Assembly: GCA_025351165.1 (NCBI GenBank)
Contig: JANXWK010000008.1
Span: forward strand, 1-64,000
Source: Hyphomicrobiales bacterium
GTDB lineage: Bacteria; Pseudomonadota; Alphaproteobacteria; Rhizobiales; Beijerinckiaceae
Length of the DNA: 64,000 bases
Direction of reading: 5' to 3'
Positions 56,148 to 64,000 of the stretch are shown here, piece by piece (position 1 is the stretch's first letter; every line of letters begins with the position of its first letter). The notes under the pieces are model-generated. The model was not told the DNA's origin. It made no database searches and worked only from the letters and a program-made list of their open reading frames with translations. The position numbers and the translations under genes are program-made.

Positions 56148-56357
56148 ATGTCTGATTGTAAGAGAGCTATAGCAGAGCAAAATGATGGATCTGAATGGTT
56201 GCTTTTACAAATTCGATCAGCATTTAAAACTATCCGAGAGAAATCATTACATCGTCGTGGTTCGTATTTAATACGTGACGAAGATCTTGAAATTCCAACT
56301 CAAAAGCCAATATCTTTGAAGCAAAGCTCTGATTGCGATCAAGACTTAGTAAAATAA
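56148..56357 (+). CDS. Small divergent gene next to the antiphage deaminase, unknown function
   Basis: The ATG at 56148 has GGAG six bases before it and gives 69 residues starting MSDCKRAIAEQNDGSEWLLL. The product is charged and likely soluble with a helical N-terminal half (QIRSAFKTIREKSLHRRGSYL) and a polar tail. I recognise no family. It is divergent from the deaminase gene with 90 bp between the starts, exactly where a regulator would be expected, and it belongs to the same island. It could be a regulator or an accessory, but this is only inference. Confidence 0.55.
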   Translation: MSDCKRAIAEQNDGSEWLLLQIRSAFKTIREKSLHRRGSYLIRDEDLEIPTQKPISLKQSSDCDQDLVK

Positions 56358-56457
56358 CTATTCCACTATAATATTCTAAAAATACTGTCTTAATGCAGTA
56401 ATTCTTGATTTATCAATAAAATTAAACAAGCCCAAAATTGAAGAGAAAATAAAAGAC

Positions 56458-56489
56458 GTGGATACGCGGGTCAGGCCCGCGCATGATGG
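56458..56489. repeat. GC-rich palindromic repeat at the right edge of the island
   Basis: The sequence contains GCGGG and CCCGC around TCAGG within a longer near-palindrome beginning GTGGATACGCGGG and ending CCGCGCATGATGG. It has the form of the REP-like palindromes scattered through many alphaproteobacterial genomes. It sits between the small gene and secA and ends 20 bases before the secA end. Confidence 0.6.
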
Positions 56490-56508
56490 TGGCAGGTGAA
56501 CTTACTGT

Positions 56509-59286
56509 CTAAACCGCAACTATCGCCCCGTGGCAGTGCTTGAATTTTTTACCAGATCCACAGGGGCAGGGTTCATTACGGCCAACTTTACCCCAAGTGC
56601 TGACATCATCTGCTTTGCGCTCCACTGCTGGCAGAGATAAACCATACCCATCAGACATCTCATTTTCACCCGTTAACGGATCAATATGGCTTGCCTGCAT
56701 ATCTGGCAGCTGCGCTTCTGGTGGAGCATCAAACATAACCTCCACCCGCATGAGCTGGGCTGTTACATCCTCACGCAGTTTGGTGATCAGCTCGTTGAAC
56801 AGTTCAAACGCCTCTGATTTATACTCGTTCAAAGGATCGCGCTGGGCATAGCCACGCCAGCCAATCACCTGCCGCAAATGGTCAAGGGTCACAAGGTGCT
56901 CACGCCATAAGTGGTCAAGGCTTTGCAAAATCACCTGTTTTTCAACATAAAGCATGACTTCGCTGGTGTTTTTTGTTCGCCGTACCACATAAGCCTCGTC
57001 TGCTGTATGACGCAGACGCTCGCGCATTTCCTCATCTGCAATGCCTTCTTCCTTTGCCCAGTCAGATACAGGAACATCAAGGTTAAGAAGCTTTTGCACA
57101 TCTTCATGCAGAACCGACACGTTCCACTGCTCAGGATATGCACCTTCTGGAATATGGGTTGTGACCAGATCGTCGATCACGCCGTGGCGCATGTCAGTGA
57201 TGGTTTCCGACATGTCCTCAAGCGACATGAAATCCTTGCGCTGATCGAACACGGCTTTACGCTGGTCATTCATCACATCATCGTATTTGAGGATGTTTTT
57301 GCGCATGTCGAAGTTACGCGCCTCCACTTTTTTCTGTGCGGTTTCCAAGGCCTTATTCACCCATGGATGGGCAATGGCCTCGCCTTCTTTCAGGCCAAGT
57401 TTCTGAAGCATACCATCCATACGGTCTGAACCAAAGATCCGCATCAGATCATCCTGCAAGGACAGGAAGAACTTCGAATGGCCTGGATCGCCCTGACGGC
57501 CAGAACGCCCGCGCAGCTGGTTATCAATACGGCGGCTTTCATGGCGCTCAGTACCAATCACCATTAGGCCACCAGCTCCAAGAGCCTTGACTTTAAGCTC
57601 CGCGCACTGGGCAAGAATAGCAGTTTCACGCTGTTTATAATCCGGGCTTTCAGGTTCAAACCCTGCGCATTCGCGCTTGATACGCATGTCGTAATTGCCG
57701 CCAAGCTGAATATCCGTGCCGCGCCCTGCCATGTTGGTTGCAATGGTTATTGCGCCTGGCACACCAGCTTGGGAGACGATAAACGCTTCCTGCTCATGAT
57801 AGCGGGCGTTCAAAATAGCAAATATTTTGGCAGGCATACCCTGTTTAATACCATCATATAGCGGGGCGAAGGCCTTTTCATCGCCAAGATCAATCTGCTT
57901 GAAGCCTAGTTTATGTAAATGTTCACCGAGTTCTTCTGATTTTTCAATTGAAGTTGTGCCAACCAGTACAGGCTGACCCTTGCTGCTGCACTCAGCGACT
58001 ATGCCTGCAATAGCGGCAACTTTTTCAGCCTCGGTGCGATAGACCTCATCATCATCATCAATACGCTTTACATTCATGTTGGTTGGAATTTCCACGACTT
58101 CAAGATTATAAATCTGGTGAAACTCATCGGCTTCTGTGCCAGCAGTCCCTGTCATACCAGCCAGACGATCATAAAGCCTGAAATAATTCTGGAAGGTTAT
58201 GGAGGCAAGCGTTTGGTTCTCTGGCTGAATTGTAACATGCTCTTTGGCTTCCAAGCCTTGATGCAGGCCTTCGGAATAGCGGCGGCCTGGCATCATACGG
58301 CCTGTAAATTCATCAATGATGACCACCTCATCATCTTTGACGATGTAATCCTTATCCCGTGTAAAGAGCGTGTGGGCACGCAAGGCCTGATTAACATGAT
58401 GCACGAGAGTTGCATTATGGGCATCGTAAAGCGTACCGTCTTTTAGCAGACCAGCATCTTGCAGAAGCTTTTCAATTTCCTCATTGCCAGCTTCGGTAAG
58501 GGATACAGAACGCTGCTTTTCATCCAGATCAAAATGCTCTTTAGCGAGTTTTGGAATAAGCACATCAATAGAGTTGTATAGTTCTGAACGATCATCAACT
58601 GGGCCAGAAATAATAAGCGGCGTTCTGGCCTCGTCGATTAAAATGGAATCGACCTCGTCCACAATGGCAAAATAATGCCCACGCTGCACCATCTGGCTGA
58701 ATTCATATTTCATGTTATCGCGCAGATAATCAAAGCCGTATTCGTTATTGGTGCCATAGGTTATATCACAGGCATAGGCTGCGTGGCGTTCAGTATCGTC
58801 CATGCCATGCACAATAATGCCAACAGACATGCCCAAAAACTTGTAGATTTTACCCATCCATTCTGCATCGCGCCGTGCGAGATAGTCATTGACGGTAACG
58901 ACGTGAACGCCTTTGCCAGCCAATGCATTGAGGTAAACTGGAAGTGTTGCAACAAGGGTTTTGCCTTCGCCTGTGCGCATTTCTGCAATGCCGCGTTCGT
59001 TCAGCACCATGCCGCCAATGAGCTGCACATCAAAATGACGCTGGCCTAAAGCACGTTTTGCAGCTTCCCGCACAGTGGCAAAGGCTGGAATCAGAAGATC
59101 ATCAACTGTTTTTGAACCATTGGCGATCTGCTGGCGAAATTCATCGGTTCTGGCACGAAGGGCATCATCGTCTAGCTTGACAAGATCGGCTTCGAGGGCA
59201 TTGATGCTTGCCACTTTGGGGCGGTAATTTTTAAGACGACGCTCGTTAGAAGAGCCAAAGATCTTTCGTGCAAGTCCGCCAAGCAT
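56509..59286 (-). CDS. secA: Protein translocase ATPase SecA
   Basis: SecA drives preproteins through SecYEG with ATP. The 925-residue protein, a normal length, has [25 protein letters not shown] with Walker A near residue 105, [33 protein letters not shown] and [10 protein letters not shown] of the second nucleotide domain, and a C-terminal zinc-binding tail [14 protein letters not shown] that contacts SecB and the membrane. The start at 59286 ([19 protein letters not shown]) is the expected N terminus. It is divergent from the parvulin gene. Confidence 0.97.
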   Translation of the reverse strand: MLGGLARKIFGSSNERRLKNYRPKVASINALEADLVKLDDDALRARTDEFRQQIANGSKTVDDLLIPAFATVREAAKRALGQRHFDVQLIGGMVLNERGIAEMRTGEGKTLVATLPVYLNALAGKGVHVVTVNDYLARRDAEWMGKIYKFLGMSVGIIVHGMDDTERHAAYACDITYGTNNEYGFDYLRDNMKYEFSQMVQRGHYFAIVDEVDSILIDEARTPLIISGPVDDRSELYNSIDVLIPKLAKEHFDLDEKQRSVSLTEAGNEEIEKLLQDAGLLKDGTLYDAHNATLVHHVNQALRAHTLFTRDKDYIVKDDEVVIIDEFTGRMMPGRRYSEGLHQGLEAKEHVTIQPENQTLASITFQNYFRLYDRLAGMTGTAGTEADEFHQIYNLEVVEIPTNMNVKRIDDDDEVYRTEAEKVAAIAGIVAECSSKGQPVLVGTTSIEKSEELGEHLHKLGFKQIDLGDEKAFAPLYDGIKQGMPAKIFAILNARYHEQEAFIVSQAGVPGAITIATNMAGRGTDIQLGGNYDMRIKRECAGFEPESPDYKQRETAILAQCAELKVKALGAGGLMVIGTERHESRRIDNQLRGRSGRQGDPGHSKFFLSLQDDLMRIFGSDRMDGMLQKLGLKEGEAIAHPWVNKALETAQKKVEARNFDMRKNILKYDDVMNDQRKAVFDQRKDFMSLEDMSETITDMRHGVIDDLVTTHIPEGAYPEQWNVSVLHEDVQKLLNLDVPVSDWAKEEGIADEEMRERLRHTADEAYVVRRTKNTSEVMLYVEKQVILQSLDHLWREHLVTLDHLRQVIGWRGYAQRDPLNEYKSEAFELFNELITKLREDVTAQLMRVEVMFDAPPEAQLPDMQASHIDPLTGENEMSDGYGLSLPAVERKADDVSTWGKVGRNEPCPCGSGKKFKHCHGAIVAV

Positions 59287-59492
59287 AGGTTATGTCCTTG
59301 ATATAGGTTTGAGCCATGTTCTTAATGGATTTATGATGAACAGGCCATTTACCTCAAATTCTACAATATGTATGTATGCAGATATGAATTGCAGGGCAGG
59401 CTTGTCAATGGAACTTGAATGAGTCAGGCAAAACAAAAGCAATTATTTTATCATTAAAGCGATTCGCTCGCCTTTACTGGAGATTAAACAAC

Positions 59493-60335
59493 ATGATTTT
59501 ATCAAAAACACGTTTTTGTGCAGCCGTTAGTTTCGCAGCTTTTATGTTTTCTGCTCCTATAATGGCAGAGGACAAGATTGTTGCGACCGTCAATGGTGAA
59601 AAAATAACCGAATCTGACGTGAGGTTTGCAACTGATGATTTGGCAGGGGCAATTCCTGCCAGCAGCGAAGATATGAAGCGTAAATATGTAATTGATTACC
59701 TGATTGATATGAAGCTGGTTTCACGCGCTGCCATAGCTGAAAAAATGGCAGACACTGATGATTTCAAACACCGCATGGATTATGCAAAAGATCGCGCATT
59801 AATGGAGCAGATGCTCATGCGTGATGCCAAAAAAGCCGTGACGCCAGAAGCTATGCAGGCTTTTTATGAAAGCCAAGTGAAATCAGTCAAGCCTGAACCA
59901 GAAGTGCGTGCGCGTCATATCCTGGTAGTTACGGAAGATGAAGCTAAAAAAGCCCTTGCCCGGGTAAAAGGCGGTGAAGATTTTGCAAAAGTTGCCACTG
60001 AACTCTCAACGGATCCAGGATCTGGCAAAGAGGGTGGTGATCTGGGTTATTTTACCAAACAGCGCATGGTGCCTGAATTTGCAGAAGCCGCGTTTGCAAC
60101 AGATGTTGGGCAGGTTTCGACAATTGTAAAATCCCAGTTTGGCTATCATCTTATAAAAGTTGAAGACAAGCGTGAAAAGCAGCCACCAGCTTTTGACCAG
60201 CTTAAGATGCGGATTGAAGAGTTTTTGACGCAGAAAGCCCAGCAGGATGCAGTGGTCAAGCTCCGCCAGGCCGCAAAAATTGAGCGGATGGGTGAGGCTA
60301 AGGTCGATGCAGCGGTTGAAGCTAAAAAGCCTTAG
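59493..60335 (+). CDS. Periplasmic peptidyl-prolyl cis-trans isomerase (parvulin)
   Basis: From the ATG at 59493, with GGAG ten bases before it, the protein is 280 residues with a signal peptide (MILSKTRFCAAVSFAAFMFSA to about MAED). A SurA-like N-terminal helical part leads to a PpiC/rotamase domain, VRARHILVVTEDEAKKALARV then FAKVATELSTDPGSGKEGGDLGYF and FGYHLIKVED. It should help fold outer-membrane or secreted proteins. It is divergent from secA and 24 bp upstream of argJ, a common arrangement in this group. Confidence 0.92.
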   Translation: MILSKTRFCAAVSFAAFMFSAPIMAEDKIVATVNGEKITESDVRFATDDLAGAIPASSEDMKRKYVIDYLIDMKLVSRAAIAEKMADTDDFKHRMDYAKDRALMEQMLMRDAKKAVTPEAMQAFYESQVKSVKPEPEVRARHILVVTEDEAKKALARVKGGEDFAKVATELSTDPGSGKEGGDLGYFTKQRMVPEFAEAAFATDVGQVSTIVKSQFGYHLIKVEDKREKQPPAFDQLKMRIEEFLTQKAQQDAVVKLRQAAKIERMGEAKVDAAVEAKKP

Positions 60336-60359
60336 GTTTATGATGCAGGACAATTCAGC

Positions 60360-61601
60360 ATGGCTTCACATTCAACTCCAATTTCTCCGCTTGCCCCAAA
60401 ACATGTTCCACACCTTCTGGAAATCAAAGGCGTTCGGTTCGCCACGGCAGAAGCTGGTATAAAATATAAAAATCGCCGTGATGTGTTCATGGCGGTGATG
60501 GATGCGCAGACTACTGTTGCAGGTGTTTTCACACGCTCAAAGTGTCCATCTGCAACAGTGGACTGGTGTCGGGCAAATTTGGTGCAGGGTGTTGCACGCG
60601 TTTTAGTCGTTAATTCTGGCAATGCCAATGCCTTTACAGGTTTAAAAGGAAAGAAGGCTGTTGAACTGACCGCTGATATTGCGGCAAAAGCTGTAGGATG
60701 TAATCCTTCTGAAGTGTTTTTAGCCTCTACTGGCGTCATTGGCGAACCATTGGATGCAACCAAATTTGATGGTGTGTTGCAAGACTGCGCAACTCGTATG
60801 GCAACAGGCCCTTGGGTTGATGCAGGCCGCGCCATCATGACTACAGACACGTTCCCAAAGCTTGCTACGGCCACTACTAAAATCGATGGTGTGGAGGTAG
60901 TTATCAACGGAATTGCCAAAGGGGCTGGTATGATTGCGCCTGATATGGCGACTATGCTGTCTTTTGTATTTACTGATGCAGCAATTGCGGCGCCCGTTCT
61001 TCAAGCCTTGTTATCTGCTGCTGTAAAACCCAGTTTTAATTCAATAACAGTTGATAGTGATATGTCCACTTCTGATACGCTTATGCTGTTTGCAACAGGC
61101 AAAGCTGGCAACGCCCCTGTTGAGCTGGCAAACGATGCGCGTTTAAAGGCTTTTAAAAAAGCATTGAACGCTGTGCTGCTTGATTTGGCCAAGCAGGTGG
61201 CAAAAGATGGAGAAGGTGCGCGTAAGTTTATAACTGTAACTGTCAAGGGAGCAGTTTCCAATATTTCTGCGCGGCGTGTAGCATTTTCAATTGCCAACTC
61301 ACCTTTGGTGAAAACAGCTATTGCAGGAGAAGATGCAAACTGGGGCCGTGTTGTAATGGCTGTCGGGAAAGCTGGTGAACCAGCAGAGCGCGATCTCTTG
61401 TCAATTTATTTTGGGTCACATCGTGTGGCGTATATGGGTGAGCGTGATAACAGCTATGATGAAGCAGCTGTCTCCAATTACATGAAAAATGATGAAATCG
61501 AGATCAGGGTGGAAATTGGTATGGGAAGGGGTCAAACACAAATTTTCACCTGTGATTTAACCAAAGCCTATGTTGAAATTAATGGTGATTACAGATCGTA
61601 A
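60360..61601 (+). CDS. argJ: Bifunctional glutamate N-acetyltransferase / amino-acid acetyltransferase ArgJ
   Basis: ArgJ recycles the acetyl group from N-acetylornithine to glutamate and can also use acetyl-CoA, in arginine synthesis. The 413-residue precursor has [16 protein letters not shown], where it cleaves itself between A197 and T198 to give alpha and beta chains with T198 as the nucleophile. Other conserved stretches are [20 protein letters not shown] and [16 protein letters not shown]. Length and motifs are normal. It is 24 bp after the parvulin gene. Confidence 0.96.
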   Translation: MASHSTPISPLAPKHVPHLLEIKGVRFATAEAGIKYKNRRDVFMAVMDAQTTVAGVFTRSKCPSATVDWCRANLVQGVARVLVVNSGNANAFTGLKGKKAVELTADIAAKAVGCNPSEVFLASTGVIGEPLDATKFDGVLQDCATRMATGPWVDAGRAIMTTDTFPKLATATTKIDGVEVVINGIAKGAGMIAPDMATMLSFVFTDAAIAAPVLQALLSAAVKPSFNSITVDSDMSTSDTLMLFATGKAGNAPVELANDARLKAFKKALNAVLLDLAKQVAKDGEGARKFITVTVKGAVSNISARRVAFSIANSPLVKTAIAGEDANWGRVVMAVGKAGEPAERDLLSIYFGSHRVAYMGERDNSYDEAAVSNYMKNDEIEIRVEIGMGRGQTQIFTCDLTKAYVEINGDYRS

Positions 61602-61713
61602 AGGTGTTGTTTTGCAACATTACAACAAGCATCTGTTAATATCGTTAATCGTTAAATTTTGAGCATTAACTTATTCTTTTCAAACATAGGTCTACATTGG
61701 CGCAGGGTCATAC

Positions 61714-62115
61714 ATGAAACTGGTTTTAGTTGTGGCCTGTGCCTTGGTTGATGCTGACGGGCGTGTGCTTTTAGCACAGCGTCCAAAGGATAAATCTATG
61801 GCAGGCCTCTGGGAATTTCCAGGTGGCAAGATTGAGACAGGTGAGCGTCCTGAATTGGCTCTCATACGAGAACTAAAAGAAGAACTTGGTATTGAGACAC
61901 AGGAGGCATGTTTGGCACCACTCACATTTGCAAGTCATGCATATGATGACTTCCACCTTTTGATGCCGCTTTACATCTGCCGTCGCTGGCAGGGTTTGGT
62001 GGAACCAAAGGAAGGGCAGTCGTTGAAATGGGTTAAACCCTGCAATATGAGACAGTATCCCATGCCACCTGCAGATGAGCCAATAATTCCCTTTTTAAAA
62101 GAGCTACTTGAATAG
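61714..62115 (+). CDS. mutT: MutT-like 8-oxo-dGTP diphosphatase (Nudix)
   Basis: The 133-residue Nudix hydrolase starts MKLVLVVACALVDADGRVLLAQRP and has the complete Nudix box GKIETGERPELALIRELKEELGIE (GX5EX7REUXEEXGU) near residues 39-62. It most likely removes oxidised dGTP from the nucleotide pool. It follows argJ, as in many Hyphomicrobiales, after a 112-bp gap. The next gene, Flp pilin, starts 14 bases after its stop. Confidence 0.92.
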   Translation: MKLVLVVACALVDADGRVLLAQRPKDKSMAGLWEFPGGKIETGERPELALIRELKEELGIETQEACLAPLTFASHAYDDFHLLMPLYICRRWQGLVEPKEGQSLKWVKPCNMRQYPMPPADEPIIPFLKELLE

Positions 62116-62129
62116 AAAGGGCAATTGCC

Positions 62130-62318
62130 ATGTTAAGGCTATTCAAACTAAGTCGTCGTTTTTATAAAGATGAAACAGGCAGTACAGCAATTGAGTATGG
62201 GTTGATTGCAGCCTTAATTTTTTTAGGGATAGTGGTCTCTATAAATACTTTTGCAGGATCTATGGCCGCTACCTACAGCAAAATAGATGTAACTGTTGCA
62301 GCAGCCGTAGCTAAATAA
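62130..62318 (+). CDS. Flp-type pilin prepilin
   Basis: The 62-residue protein has a short basic leader ending in glycine (RRFYKDETG) and the Flp motif STAIEYGLIAALIFLGIVV, with the conserved glutamate at +5 after the predicted prepilin-peptidase cut, followed by a hydrophobic helix. AAGGG lies before the ATG. Tad/Cpa secretion genes are not in the window, so this is an isolated pilin gene, as is often seen at this position in alphaproteobacteria. Confidence 0.92.
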   Translation: MLRLFKLSRRFYKDETGSTAIEYGLIAALIFLGIVVSINTFAGSMAATYSKIDVTVAAAVAK

Positions 62319-62320
62319 AT

Positions 62321-63190
62321 TTATGATTTTTTCTCCAAAGCATCTGCAAGCTTGTGCTTTGCGCTTCCTGGCTTCAAAGGTTTCTGTTGGCTCTCGTGCT
62401 CTGCCCAGCCTGACACCCAGATAAATTCAAATGTTGCCCGTATGCGGCCATCAACATCCCTAAATTTTTCTGAGTATAATTCTGAAGCCCTTTTAAAAAT
62501 TTTAGGGTGCGTTGGACATTTTACCCTTGAGTGCAGGATATTTGTTGCACCCATTTTTCGTAAATCATGCATAAGGCACTTCATATTATCATAACGCACT
62601 GTTACGGTATCAACATCCGTTACAGGCAGTTTGAAGTTGGCCCGCTGTAGAAGCGCACCAAGGTCTTTTATGTCAGCAAAGGGAAATATACGCGGAGATA
62701 CTCCCCCTGTTATTTCTTCCTCTGCAATCTGTAAAACGCTTCGAAGCTCTTTTAATGTTTTCCCACCTGGAATACAGGCTATAAACAGTCCATCTGGGCA
62801 CAAAGCTCTTTGTATTTGTATAAATGCACCTGGAAGATCGTTAACTGCATGGAGGGCCATAGCGCTAACTATCAAGTTAAAATGGGTACCCTTAAGGGGG
62901 AGAGCCTCAAGAGGATTTTTAGGTAAGTTTTCAGGCGCAAGATACAGAAAGTTTTCAGGCTTTACAAAATCAGCAATTTTTTGTGAAAAAAAAGGTGTTG
63001 GTGTACCAATATCTGCAATTTTTTCAAAGTTTCGTAAAATATCGGTTAGACGTTCGTTGAGTTCTGTGGCTGCGCGATGCAGAAAAAAATCTGCAAATCC
63101 AAGTTTTCTGGCACGGTGTAAACGCAGCAAATAAGAAGACCCGTCAAAAATAGATGGGGGCGATAAACTGCTAGAGGAAGATTGAACCAT
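62321..63190 (-). CDS. SAM-dependent methyltransferase-like protein (NDUFAF5/BioC-like)
   Basis: The 289-residue protein resembles the methyltransferase family that lies next to comF in Hyphomicrobiales and is related to BioC and mitochondrial NDUFAF5. The SAM-binding motif I is degenerate (IADIGTPTPFF instead of the common DLGCGTG), while the LIVSAMALHAVNDLPGAF and RALCPDGLFIACIPGG segments and LRKMGATNIL fit. It may methylate or hydroxylate a respiratory-complex or other protein substrate; the weak motif makes catalysis uncertain. It is divergent from comF. Confidence 0.8.
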   Translation of the reverse strand: MVQSSSSSLSPPSIFDGSSYLLRLHRARKLGFADFFLHRAATELNERLTDILRNFEKIADIGTPTPFFSQKIADFVKPENFLYLAPENLPKNPLEALPLKGTHFNLIVSAMALHAVNDLPGAFIQIQRALCPDGLFIACIPGGKTLKELRSVLQIAEEEITGGVSPRIFPFADIKDLGALLQRANFKLPVTDVDTVTVRYDNMKCLMHDLRKMGATNILHSRVKCPTHPKIFKRASELYSEKFRDVDGRIRATFEFIWVSGWAEHESQQKPLKPGSAKHKLADALEKKS

Positions 63191-63279
63191 TTGACTGCCT
63201 ATCGTTTTTTACCATGTTTTAGTCTTGTTCTACTGTATTTTAGTCTTGAGTCTTTTAAACCTAAATTATAAACTATGAC

Positions 63280-64000
63280 ATGTTTTTACATTTGAATTTT
63301 ATTTTGTGTGAGCTGCTACATAAGCTTGCTGATGTAATTTATCCACCCCAATGTATTGGCTGTCGTTCAGCTGTTGCAAATGTATCTACACTTTGTGGGC
63401 ATTGCTGGACGAGCCTCAAATTTATTGAACGTCCCTATTGTGAGCGAATGGGTACTCCTTTTTCTGTAGATCTGGGAGGCCTGCTTCTGTCGCCAGCTGC
63501 TATTGCGGACCCGCCTGTATTTGATCGTGCACGATCTGTACTTATATATGATGGTCTGGGGCGGGCGCTTGTTCATAGGTTTAAATACGGGGATCGGCAC
63601 GATCTTGCTCTTGCAATGGCAAGAATGATGACACAAGCTGGACGCGAATTAATTGAGGATGCAGATATTATTATTCCAGTTCCATTACACTGGACACGCC
63701 TTTTATCACGGCGTTTCAATCAGGCTGCCCTTCTGGCTTCGACTTTGTCTACAATAACGGGCAAACCTTATAATCCCGATGTGCTGAAACGTAAAAAAAG
63801 GACAAGACCGCAATATGGACTAACTCGCCCAGAGCGCCAAACAAATCTGCAAGGTGCGTTAGCAGTAGATAAAACTCTGTACTATAAAATTGAAGGCAAG
63901 CGTATTTTACTCATTGATGATGTTATGACAACATCCTCCACTGCCAATGCCGCAGCCCGTGCCCTTGTCAAAGCTAAAGCAAGCCATGTTGATGTATTAA
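63280..64000 (+). CDS. ComF family phosphoribosyltransferase-like protein (partial, runs off the right end)
   Basis: An open frame of 240 codons starts at the ATG at 63280 (MFLHLNFILCELLHKLADV) and is still open at the window end. It has an N-terminal zinc-ribbon with CIGC and CGHC (around IYPPQCIGCRSAVANVSTLCG), and a phosphoribosyltransferase domain with VHRFKYGDRHDLA, VPLHWTRLLSRRFNQA and the PRPP-binding loop ILLIDDVMTTSST. ComF proteins take part in DNA uptake or repair. The C-terminal end is missing only because of the window edge. Confidence 0.92.
   Translation, partial: MFLHLNFILCELLHKLADVIYPPQCIGCRSAVANVSTLCGHCWTSLKFIERPYCERMGTPFSVDLGGLLLSPAAIADPPVFDRARSVLIYDGLGRALVHRFKYGDRHDLALAMARMMTQAGRELIEDADIIIPVPLHWTRLLSRRFNQAALLASTLSTITGKPYNPDVLKRKKRTRPQYGLTRPERQTNLQGALAVDKTLYYKIEGKRILLIDDVMTTSSTANAAARALVKAKASHVDVL

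Noticed and set aside
1-64000. CRISPR arrays, rRNA or tRNA genes, transposase genes
   Set aside because: No regularly spaced direct repeats, no rRNA or tRNA-like conserved stretches and no transposase-like reading frame were found by reading; a tRNAscan or Rfam run would be decisive.

Overview
The window looks like a chromosomal segment of an alphaproteobacterium, most likely in the Hyphomicrobiales (Rhizobiales), with an AT-rich genome. The reasons are the block hemJ-rho-mnmE-mnmG-rsmG-parA-parB, the run secA / parvulin / argJ / mutT, an NdvA-type glucan exporter, the aerobic cobaltochelatase pair cobS-cobT beside bolA and a J-domain gene, ExoY/ExoF-like polysaccharide genes, and CtrA-type TTAA-N7-TTAA sites. 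I found no rRNA or tRNA gene and no insertion sequence.

Positions 505-22907 are an AT-rich exopolysaccharide locus. It has two different initiating sugar-phosphate transferases (505-2001 and 18294-19019), five GT4/GT2-type glycosyltransferases inside or at its edges plus one more GT4, a Wzx-like flippase, a Wzy/ligase-like membrane protein, a Wzc/ExoP-like copolymerase-kinase with a shortened periplasmic part, an ExoF-like outer-membrane export protein with a long coiled coil, a secreted GH16 glucanase, an acyltransferase, a GDP-mannose precursor enzyme and one unrecognised 340-residue protein. The trehalose genes otsB-otsA are embedded in it. Two of its divergent promoter regions share a nearly identical 19-bp dyad element, which suggests a common regulator.

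Positions 23037-36414 hold housekeeping genes and then what I read as the replication-origin / partition region. The 448-bp AT-rich gap before hemJ carries a perfect DnaA box and two perfect CtrA-type boxes. A perfect parS site lies inside rsmG and a one-mismatch parS lies between mnmE and mnmG, close to parAB. Positions 36433-42976 hold a glyoxalase-II-like gene, the minus-strand translation set ffh-rpsP-rimM-trmD and acetyl-CoA synthetase. The gap between acs and ffh contains GC-rich hairpins and a terminator, so it may encode or end a structured RNA.

Positions 43226-54341 hold an MscS-family channel, a MotA/MotB-like pair without other flagellar genes, ndvA, bolA, a J-domain gene, and cobS and cobT. 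cobS and cobT are separated by a small lipoprotein gene lying exactly between two inverted 59-bp palindromic repeats. Positions 54346-56489 form a small accessory island: a 515-residue AvcD/DcdV-type antiphage dCTP/dCMP deaminase and a divergent 69-residue gene of unknown function, bordered by degenerate copies of the same repeat on one side and a GC-rich palindrome on the other. The window ends with secA, a periplasmic parvulin, argJ, a MutT hydrolase, an Flp pilin, a methyltransferase and the start of comF.
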